8,119 nucleotides of DNA, taken from assembly GCA_020430865.1 (NCBI GenBank), contig JAGQIY010000570.1, forward strand, positions 1-8,119, in the 5' to 3' direction. This document shows, piece by piece, positions 6,449 to 8,119 of the stretch. Position numbers and translations under genes: made by a program. The DNA comes from Myxococcales bacterium (GTDB taxonomy: Bacteria > Myxococcota > Polyangia > Polyangiales > Polyangiaceae). The stretch's first letter is position 1. Every line of letters begins with the position of its first letter. The notes beneath the pieces are model-generated. The model was not told where the DNA came from. It did not search any database and saw only the letters and a program-made list of their open reading frames with translations.

Positions 6449-6481
6449 AGGGAGCGCTGAGCGTCGTGCCCTGCGCTCCTT
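6449..6481. terminator. Stem-loop between convergent genes, possible bidirectional terminator
   Basis: GGAGCGC (6451-6457) pairs perfectly with GCGCTCC (6473-6479). The stem extends by a G-U and an A-T pair to 6449/6481, around a 15-base loop. It sits in the 64-bp gap between the stop of the 992-residue protein (6435) and the stop of the minus-strand small lipoprotein (6500), where a shared terminator is expected. It lacks a T-tract on either strand, which is common in very high-GC genomes but lowers certainty. Confidence 0.45.
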
Positions 6482-6499
6482 GCCTGCACACCAAGAGAT

Positions 6500-6868
6500 C
6501 TAGCGGTAGGAGTGGTACTGTTGCTGCCGCCGTTGCTGCTCTTGCTGCTGCCGTTGCTGCTCTTGCTGCCGTTGCTGCTCTTTCTGTCGTTCGCGGTCCT
6601 GGCGCTCTTGCTCCTGAATGAGAGCCGCCGTGCCCCCCACCGCCGCGGTGTACTGTTTGTCGCCAAGGGCGGCGCCGCGGGGCTGACAGACGCAGCCGAC
6701 GGTTCCGGCCATCGTCACGATCCCCGTCAGCTGCATGCCGACGTCGGCACACTCGTCCACGCACGTCTGGCCAGCGTCCGAGGGGATGCTGCGCCCGGCG
6801 GCTCCGACCGGCGCCATACAGCCAGCTAGAGGTAGGCAAACCACGAACCAGGAGAGCTTGAGCTTCAT
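6500..6868 (-). CDS. Small lipoprotein with four conserved-looking Cys and a Gln/Arg/Glu-rich tail, 122 aa
   Basis: The ATG at 6868 begins MKLKLSWFVVCLPLAGC: two basic residues, a hydrophobic core and a perfect lipobox LAGC with the lipidated residue at Cys17. The longer frame reaching back to 6973 is disfavoured because it puts 35 non-signal residues ahead of this signal peptide. The mature domain has four cysteines in two pairs, C36/C40 and C59/C61 (pattern C-x3-C ... GCVC), with GMQL and IVTMAGTVG between them, so a small disulfide-bonded fold is likely. Residues 85-122 are almost entirely Gln, Arg and Glu (QEQQRQ units), predicted helical or coiled-coil and highly polar, ending YHSYR. Small Cys-containing lipoproteins of this look occur in myxobacteria, but I can give no function. 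It is convergent with the operon and lies 117 bp downstream of the beta-helix gene, in the same direction. Confidence 0.8.
   Translation of the reverse strand: MKLKLSWFVVCLPLAGCMAPVGAAGRSIPSDAGQTCVDECADVGMQLTGIVTMAGTVGCVCQPRGAALGDKQYTAAVGGTAALIQEQERQDRERQKEQQRQQEQQRQQQEQQRRQQQYHSYR
6529..6585 (-). repeat. 18-bp tandem repeat encoding QEQQRQ units
   Basis: On the plus strand, the 18-base unit GCCGTTGCTGCTCTTGCT occurs at 6529-6546 and 6550-6567 exactly, separated by one extra GCT, and again at 6568-6585 with one mismatch. The length is a multiple of three, so copy-number changes would keep the frame. On the minus strand it encodes the Gln/Arg/Glu hexapeptides at the end of the small lipoprotein. 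CAG/CAA-rich triplet sequence extends on both sides (about 6520-6600), suggesting expansion by replication slippage. Confidence 0.85.
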
Positions 6869-6985
6869 GCGCGTCTCTAGTACTCGCAACGGCCCCGCGA
6901 ACCAAGGGTTCCCTTCACTTGTCGGGCTGCCGCACGGTCTCAGCGGGCAAACTCGGACGAGAAGTGGCTCCAAACGAGGTGGGGA

Positions 6986-8119
6986 CTACTCGAAGGCTCC
7001 GAGGGTCGGAGTCGCGCTGCGCGGGTTTCCCCCCTGATCGGTCGTCACATCGCTGAGCGGCTCGCCCTGCCCTTTCGCTGGGCTGCCAGCACCGACGTGA
7101 AGGTCCGAGGGAGGATTGACGAAGGCCGGGTCCTCCGGCGCTGGGCTGTGAGCGTCCCAGTTCATTTCCGAGCGGTAACTCTGCCAGTCGGCCTGACGAT
7201 AGGTGGCGCCATCGGTGATGTTCACCAGGATCGCGCCTTGGGTCGCATAGTACAGGTTGTGGTCGACGTCGACTTGACCCACGCTGGCAGAGTCGAGGGA
7301 GATGCTGGGTAAATATGGGTTGAAGTTCCGATCCGCGTCGTTGAAGAAGATGTTGTTCCGCACCACCGAGTTCGTGACGGTCCCGGTGTAGAAGATCTGC
7401 GCCTGACCGTTGGCGAGGGTGGGGTTGAACCCGTAGAACGTGTTGTTCAGCACACGGGTGTTGGCGACGCCGTTGATGGTCAGGCACTTTCCGTGACAGA
7501 ACGTGAAGACGTTGTTGATGAAGGAGAAGTCCGTCATCGTGCCGTCGTAGGGACCGATCCAGATGTGATTCGAGTTGAACGCGTCAGGAGCGCCCAGATC
7601 GTAGCCTGGCGTTCCCTCGAAGAGGTTCCCACGGATCATCAGGTTCCTGGTGGTGTCCGTGCCGTAGTTCTGGATGTCGATGCCCGTGGTGTGGAACCCG
7701 TTGTAGAAGTGGTTGTGCTCGACGAGCAAGTTGCTCACCGTGATCCCGCTGCTGCCCGACGGATAGATCCCCATGCCATGACGCCCGCAGTCGTGCACTT
7801 CGTTGAATTGAACCACGGAGTCGGAGTGCCACAGGCGAATGCAATCTGCGGCGAGGCCGCCCTGGATCCCCGACCAGGCGATGTGGCTGTTCTGCACGGT
7901 GATCCCCTGCGCGGGTACCGCAGGGTAACCCGAGTACACGCCGCTGAACTGCGTGTAGAGCAGCTGTAAGTTGTCGATGAGCACCCAGTTGACCGGATCT
8001 CCAGCGCCAAGCTCGAGCGCGGCTCCCCGCTGAGTCACCTCGATGGCGCTGTACAGGTTCGCGGGGTCCTCGGTCGCGTAGACGTAGATATGTCCATCTC
8101 GCCAGCCCCAGTCGTGCAC
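6986..8119 (-). CDS. Right-handed parallel beta-helix repeat protein, 3' part (377 residues, 5' end outside the window)
   Basis: The frame is open to the window edge, where it begins with a GTG that is probably an internal Val, so the N-terminus and any signal peptide are missing. The visible part starts within a segment of the type seen ahead of beta-helices (IYVYATEDPANLY, then IEV). Residues ~70-300 carry repeated PbH1-type coils with the usual Asn ladder: GITVQNSHI, SVVQFNEVHDC, LLVEHNHFYN, LMIRGNLFEG, FSFINNVFTF, TRVLNNTFYG, SVVRNNIFFN, VDVDHNLYY. The C-terminal cap has the familiar order DPAFVNP, SDLHVGAGSPAKGQG, then D-x-GG-x-PR and LGAFE. Proteins of this fold include pectate, alginate and chondroitin lyases, epimerases and structural surface proteins. 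I cannot assign catalytic residues, so the substrate, if any, is probably a polysaccharide by fold only. Expected to be exported. Confidence 0.88.
   Translation of the reverse strand: MHDWGWRDGHIYVYATEDPANLYSAIEVTQRGAALELGAGDPVNWVLIDNLQLLYTQFSGVYSGYPAVPAQGITVQNSHIAWSGIQGGLAADCIRLWHSDSVVQFNEVHDCGRHGMGIYPSGSSGITVSNLLVEHNHFYNGFHTTGIDIQNYGTDTTRNLMIRGNLFEGTPGYDLGAPDAFNSNHIWIGPYDGTMTDFSFINNVFTFCHGKCLTINGVANTRVLNNTFYGFNPTLANGQAQIFYTGTVTNSVVRNNIFFNDADRNFNPYLPSISLDSASVGQVDVDHNLYYATQGAILVNITDGATYRQADWQSYRSEMNWDAHSPAPEDPAFVNPPSDLHVGAGSPAKGQGEPLSDVTTDQGGNPRSATPTLGAFE

Noticed and set aside
4207..6666. An 819-codon open frame on the minus strand, opposite the 992-residue gene
   Set aside because: Its translation is Arg/Val/Gly-rich with no domain, and the plus strand over the same DNA encodes recognisable domains throughout. 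Long antisense frames are expected at this GC content.
6877..6905. Minus-strand TTGGTT-N17-TACTAG as a promoter for the small lipoprotein
   Set aside because: Only three of six matches in each hexamer, and it would leave almost no leader before the ATG at 6868. Spacing is right but the match is too weak to annotate.
6869..6973. The 35-codon upstream extension of the small lipoprotein
   Set aside because: It would bury a textbook signal peptide and LAGC lipobox inside the protein.
6997..7011. CTCCGAGGGTCGGAG, a perfect 6-bp stem with a 3-base loop
   Set aside because: It lies inside the last codons of the beta-helix gene, encoding the conserved-looking C-terminal cap, so coding constraint explains it well enough.
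1..8119. CRISPR arrays, insertion sequences, integrase, toxin-antitoxin or defence genes
   Set aside because: None found: no regularly spaced repeat series, no transposase-like or integrase-like protein, and no small coupled gene pair of that type.

Overview
The window is high-GC bacterial DNA with almost no intergenic AT, and I read it as a chromosomal piece of a Myxococcota bacterium, most likely of the Polyangia (Sorangium-like) type. This is inferred from protein style: a lipoprotein with a long Gly/Ser/Ala-rich spacer, Cys-rich modules, MopE-like metal-binding motifs, a choice-of-anchor L domain and a leucine-rich-repeat protein. There is no rRNA or other taxonomic marker gene, so the placement is an inference.

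Layout. Positions 1-64 are the 3' part of a tRNA-Arg(CCG) whose first ten bases lie outside the window. The tRNA 3' end plus six following bases is repeated exactly (23 bp) 124 bp downstream, with two compact hairpins in between; this looks like the footprint of an integration event or of a partial tRNA duplication. Immediately beyond the second copy is the 3' end of a minus-strand gene (201-1454) for a 417-residue protein with a KOW/SH3-like N-terminus, a helical middle and a leucine-rich-repeat-like C-terminus. A 467-bp divergent intergenic region (1455-1921) with two clear inverted repeats follows.

The centre (1922-6435) is a tight plus-strand run of three genes, all predicted to encode exported lipoproteins: a 214-residue protein, a 292-residue protein whose start overlaps the preceding stop (ATGA), and, 15 bp later, a 992-residue multidomain protein. 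The large protein has two MopE-like Asp/Cys motifs, three Cys-rich modules, a jelly-roll-like domain, a choice-of-anchor L domain and a C-terminal beta-rich domain. The spacing suggests one transcript and a shared cell-surface role, but no enzymatic activity is visible.

The right end is on the minus strand and converges on the operon across a 64-bp gap that contains a hairpin. It holds a small lipoprotein with a Gln/Arg/Glu-rich repeat tail (6500-6868) and the 3' portion of a right-handed parallel beta-helix protein (6986-8119, running off the window). Five of the six protein genes look exported or cell-surface. No CRISPR array, insertion sequence, transposase, integrase or recognisable defence gene is present.
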